Shown here one piece after another: positions 26,708 to 34,983 of a stretch of 64,000 bases of DNA. The notes below the pieces were generated by a model, which had not been told where the DNA came from, made no database searches, and was given only the letters and a program-made list of their open reading frames with translations. Location: contig NZ_JACIEU010000005.1 of the NCBI RefSeq assembly GCF_014197035.1, positions 124,001 to 188,000 of the forward strand. Direction: 5' to 3'. Source of the DNA: Sphingobium scionense. GTDB lineage: Bacteria; Pseudomonadota; Alphaproteobacteria; Sphingomonadales; Sphingomonadaceae. Position 1 is the stretch's first letter. Every line of letters starts with the position of its first letter. The translations under genes were made by a program, and so were the position numbers.

Positions 26708-27625
26708 TCAGAGCGCACCGAGTAGAGCGAGGACCACACCACAGGCGACCAGCATCAGTCCCATCGCCTCGCTGCGCGCCATCCGCTCGCCCAGATAGAA
26801 ATGGCCGAACGCCATGGTGAAGGCGACCTCGATCTGGCCGACGATCCGCACCAGTGCGACCGGTGCCGTGGCAAAGCCGGTGAACCAGCAGGCCGAACCC
26901 ATCGCCGACAGGAAGCCGACCTGGCCCGACACGCGCCAACTGGTGAAGACCTTGCGCATCTCGCCGGGCTCGCGCAGCAACAGGTATCCGCCCTGCAACA
27001 GCGTCTGCAGCAGCACTGTGACGCTGAGCACGATCAGCGCGGCATGGATCGGATCGCCGCCGCCCACCTCCTGCGTCGCGCGGCGGATGCCGATCGCGGT
27101 CAGCGCAAAGAAGAATCCCGAAGCGATGCCGGTGATCGCCGCCGGCTGGCCCAGAGCGCGCAGGAAATCCATCACCCCCATCCGCTTGCCGCCGGTCGAC
27201 AGCAGCATCACGCCGGCCACGCCGCAGCCGATGCCGGCGCAGGTTAGTGCGCTCAGCCGCTCGCCCATCAGCAGGAAGGACAGGATCGCCCCCTGCACCG
27301 CCTCGGTCTTGGAGTAAGCGGTGCCGACGACGAAATTGCGATGGCCGAACGCCATGATCAGCAAATTGGTGGCGATGATCTGGGCCAGCCCCCCGGCCAG
27401 GCAGAAGGGCAGGAACAGCCGCCCCAGTGCCGGGAAGGGCGCGGGAAAGAGAAGCTGATAGGCGCCAAGCAGGATGAGCGCGAAAGGTATGCCGTAAAGA
27501 TAGCGGACCAGGCCCGCCGCATTGATCGACAGCGTCTTGCCCACGCGCCGCTGCACCGCGGTGCGCCAGGCCTGCGTGGCCCCGGCCATCAGCGTGGCGG
27601 GCAACCAGATCGGGGACGTAATCAT
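26708..27625 (-). CDS. EamA/DMT-family transporter
   Basis: 305-residue inner-membrane protein with about ten hydrophobic segments arranged as two EamA repeats (first half around GIPFALILLGAYQLLF and LAQIIATNLLIMAFG; second half around SGFFFALTAIGIRRA and FTMAFGHFYLGERMARSEA). FYLGERM is the typical conserved end of the EamA domain. Such proteins export or import small metabolites; the substrate cannot be read from sequence. It is 30 bp downstream of the start of the DUF3667 gene's 3' end and transcribed in the same direction. Confidence 0.87.
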   Translation of the reverse strand: MITSPIWLPATLMAGATQAWRTAVQRRVGKTLSINAAGLVRYLYGIPFALILLGAYQLLFPAPFPALGRLFLPFCLAGGLAQIIATNLLIMAFGHRNFVVGTAYSKTEAVQGAILSFLLMGERLSALTCAGIGCGVAGVMLLSTGGKRMGVMDFLRALGQPAAITGIASGFFFALTAIGIRRATQEVGGGDPIHAALIVLSVTVLLQTLLQGGYLLLREPGEMRKVFTSWRVSGQVGFLSAMGSACWFTGFATAPVALVRIVGQIEVAFTMAFGHFYLGERMARSEAMGLMLVACGVVLALLGAL

Positions 27626-27655
27626 GCGCGCCCTATAGCCCAGGCACGCGCCCCG

Positions 27656-28726
27656 TCACCCCATCATCATGAGGAATGCGAAGAACAGCGACAGCGACGC
27701 ACAGGCAAAGCCATAAAGCAGCGGCAGCCGCAGCAAGGTGCCGCCGCGCGATAGCTGATAGGCGTCCTTGAACTGGCGATACATGTGCCAGGCCGCGAAC
27801 AGCAGCAGCACGACCGTCACCAGCCCATGGGTGATGCCGACCGCCGTCACGATCATCGACAGCGAGAAGAGCAGCGACATGAAGGCGATCGAATAGGTCA
27901 CATAGATCGCATGGTCATAGATCTTGAACCGGCGGCTGAACGGGAAGAGCAGCCACAGGAAGGGCAGGGATATGACGATCAGCAGCCAGGAGAATTTATA
28001 GGCATTGGCCTTGAGCTTGTAATAGGCGAATTCGGGATCCTTGGCGGCCGCGCTGATCGCCTTGCCGACCGTGTCGGCGACGCCCTTGTTGACGCCTTCG
28101 CCGGCCAGCGCATCGGTCAGGCCGCTCGCCATCGACAGGCCCTGCCGCTCGTCCTGCGCGTCCTTCAGTTTCTCCTGCAACGTCTCGCGCCGGCTCGCGC
28201 TGATCCCCGGCTCGGCCAGTTGCGCTTTCACCTTGGCGATATCGGCGTCGGCCTTGGCCGCTTCCTTCTTCAACTCGGCGACCGCCTCGCTGTTCATCTT
28301 CACCTGGTTGCGCGCGCCTTCCGGCCCATGATGGCTGGTCAGGGAGAAGATCGCGTACATCAGGAAGGCGCTGAACAGGAACAGGGCAAAGGGCGATACG
28401 AACTTGGCCCGCTCGCCATGGATATAGCGGCGCGTCAGCTGTCCGGGGCGCAGCGCCAGCTCGGGCAGGGTGGTGAAGATCTTGCCTTCGAAATGCAGCA
28501 CGCCATGGGCCAGGTCATGGCCGATCGCGGCAAAGCTGCGGTGCAGATGCGCGGCCTGGCCGCATTCGGGGCAATAATTGCCCGTCACCGCCGTACCGCA
28601 ATTCAGGCAGGCGCCATGGCCGGCTTCATGGGCCTCATGCCCGGCTTCCCCATGGCCCGGCTCGACCGCCCGTGCGAGCATGCCCCCGGTGATCGCGTCA
28701 CCCGCTGCTTCGATTTCCCCTGTCAT
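27656..28726 (-). CDS. DUF3667 membrane protein with zinc ribbon
   Basis: The N-terminal half carries a zinc-ribbon-like CLNCGTAVTGNYCPECGQ followed by LHRSFAAIGHDLAHG and the family signature EGKIFTTLPELALRPGQLTR, then YIHGERAKFVSPFALFLF. A long charged coiled-coil region (about residues 150-240: VAELKKEAAKADADIAKVKA) is followed by three or four membrane segments to the C-terminus. Function of DUF3667 is unknown. The ATG at 28726 is taken over a GTG at 28768; neither has a strong ribosome-binding site. It is divergent from the second TonB receptor gene. Confidence 0.85.
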   Translation of the reverse strand: MTGEIEAAGDAITGGMLARAVEPGHGEAGHEAHEAGHGACLNCGTAVTGNYCPECGQAAHLHRSFAAIGHDLAHGVLHFEGKIFTTLPELALRPGQLTRRYIHGERAKFVSPFALFLFSAFLMYAIFSLTSHHGPEGARNQVKMNSEAVAELKKEAAKADADIAKVKAQLAEPGISASRRETLQEKLKDAQDERQGLSMASGLTDALAGEGVNKGVADTVGKAISAAAKDPEFAYYKLKANAYKFSWLLIVISLPFLWLLFPFSRRFKIYDHAIYVTYSIAFMSLLFSLSMIVTAVGITHGLVTVVLLLFAAWHMYRQFKDAYQLSRGGTLLRLPLLYGFACASLSLFFAFLMMMG

Positions 28727-28956
28727 GGGCGGGGAGGATAACAAGGGTGTATGACGCTTGCCAGTCACCTTGGCGCGTCGATCGCATTGTGTTGCATTGT
28801 TACAACGCTCGGCAACATTCGGACATGGTTACGCGATCGGGGCGGCGGGCGTCACCGTCCCGCCACAAATCGCGCCTAGCGGCGATGGCATCCCGGACGG
28901 CAGGCGCAGGGGCGCCGCTGTCCCGGGCGCAAAAGCAATATTATCGGGGAATAACC

Positions 28957-31245
28957 TTGTCGAAATTCACTTTCGCACGGTCGGCGCTGCTGCTGACCAC
29001 GGCTTTCGGTGCGCTGACCGGCGTCGCCCATGCACAGGAAGCGGGCGCTGACGCCGGCCAGCTCGACGAGATCGTCGTGACCGCCGAGCGCCGCTCGGAA
29101 AATCTGCAGAAGGTGCCCGTCTCGGTCGGCGTCGTGCAGGGCGATGCGCTGCGCAACCTGACCGCCGGCGGCGGCGACATTCTCGAACTCGCCGCCCGCG
29201 TGCCCGGCCTTTATGCCGAAACCACCACCGGCCGCATCTTCCCGCGCTTCTACATTCGTGGCCTTGGCAATATCGACTTCTATCTCGGCGCGTCGCAGCC
29301 GGTGTCGATCATCCAGGACGATGTCGTGCTGGAGCATGTCGTGCTGAAGTCGAACCCGGTGTTCGACGTCAACCAGGTGGAAGTGCTGCGCGGCCCGCAG
29401 GGTTCGCTGTTCGGCCGCAACACCACCGCGGGCATCATCAAGTTCGACACCATCCGTCCGTCGATGGAGTGGGAAGGTCGCGCCCAGGCCAGCTATGGCA
29501 GCTATAACACCGTCACTTTCGACGGCGGCATCGGCGGCCCGATCGTCGCGGACAAGCTCGCCTTCCGCGTTTCGGCCCTCTACCAGCATCGCGACGACTG
29601 GGTCGACAACACCTATGAAGGCCCCAGCGCCGACGGCACCGTGTCCCCCAAGAAGGACGCGATGGGCGGCTATAACGAGAAGGACGTGCGCCTTCAGCTG
29701 CTGATGACGCCGACCGAAAATGTCTCGATGCTGACCAGCGTCCATGCCCGCGACTATGACGGCACCTCGACCATCTTCCACCGCGCCGGCCTCACCAAGG
29801 GCAGCAACAGCGTGTCGGGCGAACCCCGTTCGAAGATCGCCCTCGACGAAGCGATGAACAACCCGCAGGCCTACAAGACCTATGGCGCGTCGGAAAATAT
29901 CGCGATCGACATGGGTCCCGTCACCCTGACCTCGATCACCGCCTATGAAACCACCTCGGGCTACAGCCGTGGCGACACCGATGGTGGCGCCGCGGCCGAC
30001 TATCCCGTGAACGGCGTTGCCAATGGCTATGGCCAGAGCCAGGGCCAGGTGCGCGATCTCGACCAGCTGACCCAGGAAGTTCGCCTCGCCAGCAATGGCG
30101 ACAGCGCCTTCAAATGGCAGGTTGGCGGCATGTATTTCGACAGCCGCGACACCACCGACTTCTACCAGCGCGCCTATTTCCTGACCGGCGCCGCCAACAA
30201 TCCCAACAACTGGGTGCGCCTGCGCAACAAGAATGAAAGCTGGGGCCTGTTCGGCCAGGCGAGCTACGAAGTCGTGCCGGGCCTGACCATCACCGCCGGC
30301 GGCCGCTACACCAAGGACACGAAGGAAACCCGTCTGGTCCGCGCCACCGCCAATGCGGCCGGCGTCTCGACCTATGCCGGTCGTCGCTATGTCAAGCTGA
30401 CCGGCAAGGAACCGAGCTGGGACGTCAGCGCCCTCTATGAAGTCAGCCCCGAAGTCAGCCTCTATGCCCGCGTCGCGCGCGGCTTCCGTGGCCCGACCAT
30501 CCAGGGCCGCTCGGCGGTGTTCAACAGCGACTTCACCACGGCGGATTCGGAAACGATCATGTCCTATGAAGGCGGCATCAAGACCAACCTCTTGAACAAC
30601 CGGGTCCGCTTCAACCTGTCGGGCTTCGCCTGGAAGGTGAAGAATATCCAGCTCAACGGCAACGACGTGGACGGCAATGGCGTCCTGTTCAACGCCGATG
30701 CGGCCAAGGCCTATGGCCTGGAAGCCGATCTGGAAGCGCGTCCGTTCGACAATCTCACCCTGTCGGCCGGCCTCAGCCTGCTGCACAGCGAGATCAACGA
30801 CAAGAATGTCTATGCCCAGGTCTGCGCGCTGAACGGCGTCGTCGTCTGCACCGTGCAGGATCCGACCGTTACCGTCGCTGGCCGTGGCGTCTTCGCCCAG
30901 ATCGACGGCAACCCGCTGCCCAACGCGCCGAAATACACCGCCAACATCGCGGCCCGCTATGACGTGCCGCTGGGCAATGGCGGCAAGATCTTCGCGGCGA
31001 CCGACTGGAACATTCAGGGCTACACCAACTTCGTCCTCTACAAGACGAAGGAGTTCTACTCGAAGGGCGACTTGGAGGGCGGCCTGAAGATCGGCTACAC
31101 CGCCCCGGACGGCAAATACGAGATCGCTGCCTTTGCCCGCAACATCACGGGCGAGAAGAATATGAAGGGCGTGATCGAAAACTACATGGCGCCGGTGTTC
31201 AACGAACCCCGCATCATCGGCGTGTCGCTCAGCGGCAAGCTGTAA
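28957..31245 (+). CDS. TonB-dependent receptor
   Basis: 762-residue outer-membrane receptor. The start is a TTG at 28957, preceded at six bases by GGGGA and followed by a good signal peptide (SKFTFARSALLLTTAFGALT...VAHAQ); no ATG fits. The TonB box DEIVVTAERR is near residue 36, and the plug contains VPVSVGVVQGDALRN, FYIRGLGNIDF and VEVLRGPQGSLFGRNTTAG. The barrel ends at VSLSGKL, not the usual aromatic residue. It may import a siderophore, vitamin or plant-derived compound; nothing nearby indicates which. A bidirectional hairpin terminator follows. Confidence 0.92.
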   Translation: MSKFTFARSALLLTTAFGALTGVAHAQEAGADAGQLDEIVVTAERRSENLQKVPVSVGVVQGDALRNLTAGGGDILELAARVPGLYAETTTGRIFPRFYIRGLGNIDFYLGASQPVSIIQDDVVLEHVVLKSNPVFDVNQVEVLRGPQGSLFGRNTTAGIIKFDTIRPSMEWEGRAQASYGSYNTVTFDGGIGGPIVADKLAFRVSALYQHRDDWVDNTYEGPSADGTVSPKKDAMGGYNEKDVRLQLLMTPTENVSMLTSVHARDYDGTSTIFHRAGLTKGSNSVSGEPRSKIALDEAMNNPQAYKTYGASENIAIDMGPVTLTSITAYETTSGYSRGDTDGGAAADYPVNGVANGYGQSQGQVRDLDQLTQEVRLASNGDSAFKWQVGGMYFDSRDTTDFYQRAYFLTGAANNPNNWVRLRNKNESWGLFGQASYEVVPGLTITAGGRYTKDTKETRLVRATANAAGVSTYAGRRYVKLTGKEPSWDVSALYEVSPEVSLYARVARGFRGPTIQGRSAVFNSDFTTADSETIMSYEGGIKTNLLNNRVRFNLSGFAWKVKNIQLNGNDVDGNGVLFNADAAKAYGLEADLEARPFDNLTLSAGLSLLHSEINDKNVYAQVCALNGVVVCTVQDPTVTVAGRGVFAQIDGNPLPNAPKYTANIAARYDVPLGNGGKIFAATDWNIQGYTNFVLYKTKEFYSKGDLEGGLKIGYTAPDGKYEIAAFARNITGEKNMKGVIENYMAPVFNEPRIIGVSLSGKL

Positions 31246-31256
31246 GACCTAGGTTA

Positions 31257-31284
31257 TTCCTCCCCATCGCCAGATGGGGAGGAA
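31257..31284. repeat. CCTCCCC palindrome (12-bp stem), partial element
   Basis: TTCCTCCCCATC (31257-31268) pairs with GATGGGGAGGAA (31273-31284) around GCCA. It is the same hairpin type as the first arm of the elements at 31671 and 32080, but without the second arm. Confidence 0.75.
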
Positions 31285-31288
31285 GCTA

Positions 31289-31328
31289 CGAAAAGGCGCG
31301 TCATCCCATCGGGTGGCGCGCCTTTTCG
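31289..31328. terminator. Bidirectional intrinsic terminator
   Basis: CGAAAAGGCGCG (31289-31300) pairs perfectly with CGCGCCTTTTCG (31317-31328). It lies between the TonB receptor gene and a convergent small gene. A- and T-rich ends on both strands suit termination in both directions; the stem ends one base from the next gene's stop codon. Confidence 0.75.
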
Positions 31329-31580
31329 TCAGCTCGGCTTGATCGGCGCCAGCGTGACATTCTTCCAGTCGGGTTCATGATGCGGCGCGCGCCCCATCGT
31401 CCAGTTGGTCTGCAGCCGCACCAGCGGGTTGGGCGCGCACCAGATTTCTCCGCTGTCGCTGAGGCCCGTCACCCAGATCAGATTATGTTCCTGCCCATAG
31501 TCGATGACGGCGAAGGCATAACCCTTGCCCTTGCCTTCGATGATGACGGGCAAGGGCGGTTCGAGTTGCGTGAAGGACAT
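31329..31580 (-). CDS. Small conserved hypothetical protein
   Basis: An 83-residue soluble protein, MSFTQLEPPLPVIIEGKGKG onward, with a compact beta-rich pattern (GYAFAVIDYGQEHNLIWV, SGEIWCAPNPLVRLQTN) and the ending PDWKNVTLAPIKPS. I do not recognise a named family. Features such as IDYG and EIWC.PNP suggest a real, conserved protein, and it is followed directly by a terminator. The upstream TTG extension to 31664 runs into a repeat element and is unlikely. Confidence 0.65.
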   Translation of the reverse strand: MSFTQLEPPLPVIIEGKGKGYAFAVIDYGQEHNLIWVTGLSDSGEIWCAPNPLVRLQTNWTMGRAPHHEPDWKNVTLAPIKPS

Positions 31581-31664
31581 GGATGAACTCCGGCTTTGGG
31601 TGCCGGAATAATGCGGCGCGCGGAACGGGGTTCCCGTCTCGCGCGCCGCCTTGATCCGTATCAA

Positions 31665-32072
31665 TCACTTAATCCTCCCCATGCGTAGCATGGGGAGGGG
31701 AACAGCCGAAGGCTGGTGGAGGGGTAATGCGCCACAGCAGTCCAAAATCTGCCGCCCCATCGCATCAAAATCCCTGAAAATATCCACGGCCCGGACCCGC
31801 AGCACGCGATACCCCTGCGCCTGCGACCAGCCATCGCGCCGTGCATCATGCGCAACCTGCCCGGCCAGATCATGGCCGCTGCCATCCATCTCGATCGCCA
31901 GCCGCGCCGAGGGGCAATAGAAATCCAATATATAGGGACCGGCCGGATGTTGCCGCCGGAACTTCAGGCCATCGGGCCTGCCGCGCAGCCATTGCCACAA
32001 CGCCACTTCGGGCAGGGAGAGGGCGCGCCTTAGGTTGCGCGCCTTCTCTACGGTTTCGCGTTTCGGGGGCAT
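31665..32072 (-). CDS. DUF559 domain (Vsr-like endonuclease fold) protein
   Basis: 135-residue protein of the DUF559 family, related to very-short-patch-repair nucleases. Family features are ARNLRRALSLPEVALWQWL, KFRRQHPAGPYILDFYCPS, LAIEMDGSGHD and GYRVLRVRAVDIFRD. The Asp in ILDFYC and the Glu in AIEMDG match a PD-(D/E)xK-type site. The last ~20 codons are encoded by one arm of a palindromic element, and an inverted copy of that element stands eight bases upstream of the ATG. No biological role is established. Possible DNA-processing role at the repeat is conjecture. Confidence 0.88.
   Translation of the reverse strand: MPPKRETVEKARNLRRALSLPEVALWQWLRGRPDGLKFRRQHPAGPYILDFYCPSARLAIEMDGSGHDLAGQVAHDARRDGWSQAQGYRVLRVRAVDIFRDFDAMGRQILDCCGALPLHQPSAVPLPMLRMGRIK
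31671..31729. repeat. ~55-bp palindromic element, left copy (inside DUF559 3' end)
   Basis: CCTCCCCATGC/GCATGGGGAGG (31674-31684 with 31688-31698) is followed by CAGCC-GAA-GGCTG and GTGGAGGGG. The order CCTCCCC hairpin, second small hairpin, GTGGAGGGG is the same as in the inverted copy at 32080-32132. It lies within the coding end of the DUF559 gene. Confidence 0.8.
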
Positions 32073-32079
32073 TGTCTAT

Positions 32080-32132
32080 TTCCCCTCCACCGGCTTCGCC
32101 GGTCCCCCTCCCAAGCAAGCTTGGGGAGGAAT
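32080..32132. repeat. ~53-bp palindromic element, right copy (inverted)
   Basis: Read on the minus strand it gives the same module order as the left copy: CCTCCCC hairpin with AAGCTTGCTT core, ACCGGC-GAA-GCCGGT, then GGTGGAGGGG. It begins eight bases upstream of the DUF559 start codon, so the gene is bracketed by inverted copies. Confidence 0.8.
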
Positions 32133-32139
32133 ATGCAGC

Positions 32140-33660
32140 TTACGCCCCTTCGAGCAGCTTTTCCTTCTTGATCTTCTCCTGCCACACCAGCGGGGCGAGG
32201 CGATGGACATTCTGGCCTTCGCTATCGACGGCGACGGTGACGGGCATGTCCTCCACCGTGAACTCGTAAATGGCTTCCATGCCCAGATCCTCGAAGCCCA
32301 CGACCTTGGACGCCTTGATCGCGCGCGACACCAGATAGGCCGCGCCGCCGACCGCCATCAGATAGGCGCTCTTGTGCGTCTTGATGCTGTCGGTCGCGGC
32401 CGGGCCGCGCTCGGCCTTGCCGACGCAGGCGGCCAGACCCTGTTCCAGCATCATGTCCATGAACTTGTCCATGCGCGTTGCGGTGGTGGGACCGGCCGGG
32501 CCGACCACCTCGTCGCGCACCGGATCGACCGGACCGACATAATAGATCACGCGGCCCTTGAAATCGACCGGCAGGGTCTCGCCCTTTTCCAGCATGTCGG
32601 CGATCCGCTTGTGTGCGGCGTCGCGGCCGGTCAGCATCTTGCCGTTCAGCAGCAGGCGGTCGCCATGCTTCCAGCTCTGGACGACTTCGGGCGTCAGATT
32701 GTCGAGATCGACGCGGATCGCTTCCTTGCTCGGCTTCCAGTCGACCTGCGGCCATTCGGACAGCTTGGGCGCTTCCAGATAGGCCGGGCCGGAGCCATCG
32801 AGGGTGAAATGCGCGTGGCGGGTCGCGGCGCAGTTCGGGATCATCGCCACCGGCTTGCCCGCCGCATGGCAGGGATAGTCGTGGATCTTGATGTCCAGCA
32901 CGGTGGCAAGGCCGCCCAGGCCCTGCGCGCCGATGCCCAGCGCATTGACCTTGTCGAAAATCTCGATCCGCAGTTCCTCGATCTTGTTCTGCGGGCCGCG
33001 CGCCTTCAGCTCGCCCATGTCGATCGGGTCCATCAGGCTTTCCTTGGCCAGCGCCACGGCCTTTTCCGCGGTGCCGCCGATGCCGATGCCCAGCATGCCC
33101 GGCGGGCACCAGCCCGCGCCCATCTGCGGCACCATCTCCAGCACCCAGTCGACGATCGAATCGCTGGGGTTCATCATCTTGAACTTGGTCTTGTTCTCGC
33201 TGCCGCCCCCCTTGGCCGCGACGTCGATGACGACCTTGTTGCCCGGCACCATCTCGACGTTCAGCACGCAGGGCGTGTTGTCCTTGGTGTTCTGGCGCGA
33301 AAAGGCCGGGTCCTTCAGGATCGACGCGCGCAGGCGGTTCTCGGGGTTGAGATAGGCGCGGCGCACGCCCTCATCGATGACGTCCTGCATCGACCGGCTG
33401 TTATCGTCCAGTCGGCACTCCATGCCCCACTTGACGAACACATTGACGATGCCGGTGTCCTGGCAGATCGGGCGATGCCCTTCGGCGCACATGCGGCTGT
33501 TGGTCAGGATCTGGGCGATGGCATCCTTCGCCGCCGGATTGGCTTCGGCCTCATAGGCGGTGCCCAATGCCCGGATATAATCCATCGGATGATAGTAGGA
33601 AATGAACTGGAGTGCATCGGCGACGCTCTCGATGAGGTCGGCGGTTTTGATGAGCGTCAT
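32140..33660 (-). CDS. Class I fumarate hydratase (4Fe-4S)
   Basis: TCA-cycle enzyme interconverting fumarate and malate; 506 residues, iron-sulfur-dependent class I type. Both the alpha domain (SRMCAEGHRPICQDTGIVNV) and the C-terminal beta domain (GRVIYYVGPVDPVRDEVVGP, TTATRMDKFMDMMLEQG) are fused in one chain, as in FumA/B. Cys residues in RMCAEGH and PNCAATRHAHF are candidates for cluster ligands. It follows the GST gene in the same direction at 100 bases. Oxygen sensitivity is expected from the family. Confidence 0.96.
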   Translation of the reverse strand: MTLIKTADLIESVADALQFISYYHPMDYIRALGTAYEAEANPAAKDAIAQILTNSRMCAEGHRPICQDTGIVNVFVKWGMECRLDDNSRSMQDVIDEGVRRAYLNPENRLRASILKDPAFSRQNTKDNTPCVLNVEMVPGNKVVIDVAAKGGGSENKTKFKMMNPSDSIVDWVLEMVPQMGAGWCPPGMLGIGIGGTAEKAVALAKESLMDPIDMGELKARGPQNKIEELRIEIFDKVNALGIGAQGLGGLATVLDIKIHDYPCHAAGKPVAMIPNCAATRHAHFTLDGSGPAYLEAPKLSEWPQVDWKPSKEAIRVDLDNLTPEVVQSWKHGDRLLLNGKMLTGRDAAHKRIADMLEKGETLPVDFKGRVIYYVGPVDPVRDEVVGPAGPTTATRMDKFMDMMLEQGLAACVGKAERGPAATDSIKTHKSAYLMAVGGAAYLVSRAIKASKVVGFEDLGMEAIYEFTVEDMPVTVAVDSEGQNVHRLAPLVWQEKIKKEKLLEGA

Positions 33661-33761
33661 CTACCCTGGTCCCTATATTTGCGGCCCGCCTCTGCACGGC
33701 GGGTCCCTGCAAGGCGGCGCTATAGGCCTTTGAGGCGACGAGTCCAGAAGAGGGTTGCGGT

Positions 33762-34418
33762 TCAGGACGCAAGCGGCCCGTCGGCAAAGGGAAAATTCTG
33801 CCACCAGGGCTGCATCTCGCGCAGCACCCGGGCAAAGCTGGGTCGCGCCTCCAGCCGGTCGAGATAGGCGCCCAGTACCGGGTGGTCGGCGCGCAGCGGC
33901 ACGATCCGGTCGGCATAATGAAGCGAGGGCGCCGCCGCGCAGTCGGCCAGCGACAGATGATCGCCCGCCGCCCAGATGCGGCCAGCCAACCTTGCCTCCA
34001 GCAGATTATAGGCCTTGCGCAGCGCTGCCGCATTCTCCGCCACGCCATGGGGATCGCGCACGGCCTCGGGCCGCAGCCGATCACCGACCAGCGCCTGCAT
34101 CGGCCCCATCACATAATTGTCGAACAGCCGGTCCATCAGCCGCACCTCGATCGCCGCGTCGCCGTCGACCGGGATCGGGCGGAAAGTGCCGGGCTCGTGC
34201 CGGCCCAGATATTCGACGATGATGCTCGCCTCCGCGATCACCGCGCCGCGCACCGGGTCATGCAGCAGCGGGAATTTGCCCAGTGGCCACAGTTCCCGCC
34301 ATTCGGCCACTGCCTCGTCCGCTTCCAGGATGCGCGGGGTGAAGGGCGTGCCATTTTCGTAAAAGGCGATCAGCACCTTCCAGCAATAGGAAGAGAGGGG
34401 ATGGTAATAGAGGATCAT
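33762..34418 (-). CDS. Glutathione S-transferase family protein
   Basis: Cytosolic GST of 218 residues. The thioredoxin-fold N-terminal domain starts MILYYHPLSSYCWKVLIAFY and contains GKFPLLHDP and EASIIVEYLG. The helical C-terminal domain includes LSLADCAAAPSLHYAD. The substrate is unknown. GGGAGG before the ATG at 34418 supports this start. It precedes the class I fumarase, possibly in the same transcript. A 565-bp non-coding stretch separates it from the divergent nrdA gene. Confidence 0.9.
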   Translation of the reverse strand: MILYYHPLSSYCWKVLIAFYENGTPFTPRILEADEAVAEWRELWPLGKFPLLHDPVRGAVIAEASIIVEYLGRHEPGTFRPIPVDGDAAIEVRLMDRLFDNYVMGPMQALVGDRLRPEAVRDPHGVAENAAALRKAYNLLEARLAGRIWAAGDHLSLADCAAAPSLHYADRIVPLRADHPVLGAYLDRLEARPSFARVLREMQPWWQNFPFADGPLAS

Positions 34419-34603
34419 GCCTGCCTCCCGATCGAGCGCGCCGCCCGGATTCGTCCGCCTTCCCATCACCATAGCGCATCGGTGGGCGCTGTGCAGCAAG
34501 GTCGCAAATGGGATGATTCAACAAATGGTGGTCGCCCTTGCCACCATGCCGCCAGGTCATGATTTTGTCGCGGATCGGGCGACGCGCGGTTTTGCTTGGC
34601 AAG

Positions 34604-34624
34604 GCAAATTTATTTTAAATTTGC
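34604..34624. repeat. A+T-rich 21-bp palindrome upstream of nrdA
   Basis: GCAAATTTA (34604-34612) pairs with TAAATTTGC (34616-34624) around TTT. It is unusually A+T-rich for this genome and could be an operator for the divergent GST or nrdA gene. Confidence 0.6.
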
Positions 34625-34771
34625 GTGGCGCCTCTTGCCTTTTCAAAGGCCCTAGAAAGTCCGCGCGTCGCCGTGCCATGGCATGGGGTGTCGGCGACGA
34701 AACGAATCTGGATGGCGATGAACGGAGTCCCCGAACTGTCATTTACCCTCTTGCGTGATCACGGGGGTGTG

Positions 34772-34787
34772 GCACTATCTGTGGTAT
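34772..34787 (+). promoter_or_regulatory. NrdR box 1 (upstream of nrdA)
   Basis: The 16-mer GCACTATCTGTGGTAT matches the NrdR-box consensus (ACACTATATATTGTGT) at 11 of 16 positions. Its start is exactly 32 bp before that of a second box, the three-turn spacing typical of paired NrdR sites in front of ribonucleotide reductase genes. Confidence 0.7.
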
Positions 34788-34803
34788 CGGGACCAAGGGG
34801 GTC

Positions 34804-34819
34804 ACCCAATAGATTGTGA
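34804..34819 (+). promoter_or_regulatory. NrdR box 2 (upstream of nrdA)
   Basis: The 16-mer ACCCAATAGATTGTGA matches the NrdR consensus at 12 of 16 positions, including the strong ATTGTG half. Together with box 1 it predicts repression of nrdA-nrdB by the ATP/dATP-sensing regulator NrdR; the nrdR gene itself is outside the window. Confidence 0.75.
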
Positions 34820-34983
34820 TTGCATTGCCGGACCTGCTTCCGGTGATAAGGGGCTTTTGCCCTTGCGGTCTGGTCGGTTGACCCCATTTCTGTCCCGGCC
34901 CGATTGGGTTCATGCTATGGTTTCAGGTGTCTCTGAACTGGTTGGACCGAATCGAACGGAATCAGGAATAATCGGGGGCTCGC

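Larger units (their letters stand above)
34419..34983. other. 565-bp intergenic region upstream of nrdA
   Basis: No convincing coding sequence; the short open frames here lack coding character. Seen inside: a perfect 9-bp-stem A+T-rich palindrome (34604-34624), two NrdR-like boxes (34772-34787 and 34804-34819) and a ~160-bp leader to nrdA. Nothing clear was found in 34444-34600. Confidence 0.6.

Noticed and set aside
28747..28956. Upstream extension of the TonB receptor frame
   Set aside because: The real signal peptide begins at the TTG at 28957 with a good GGGGA; the extension has no protein-like character and lies in the divergent promoter.
28876..30786. 636-residue open frame opposite the second TonB receptor
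   Set aside because: Shadow frame; the plus-strand receptor has a TonB box, plug motifs and signal peptide.
32035..33867. 610-residue plus-strand open frame opposite class I fumarase
   Set aside because: Shadow frame; fumarase motifs are unambiguous on the minus strand.
34417..34758. Plus-strand open frame in the GST-nrdA gap
   Set aside because: No ribosome-binding site, low coding character, overlaps the GST start and a palindrome.
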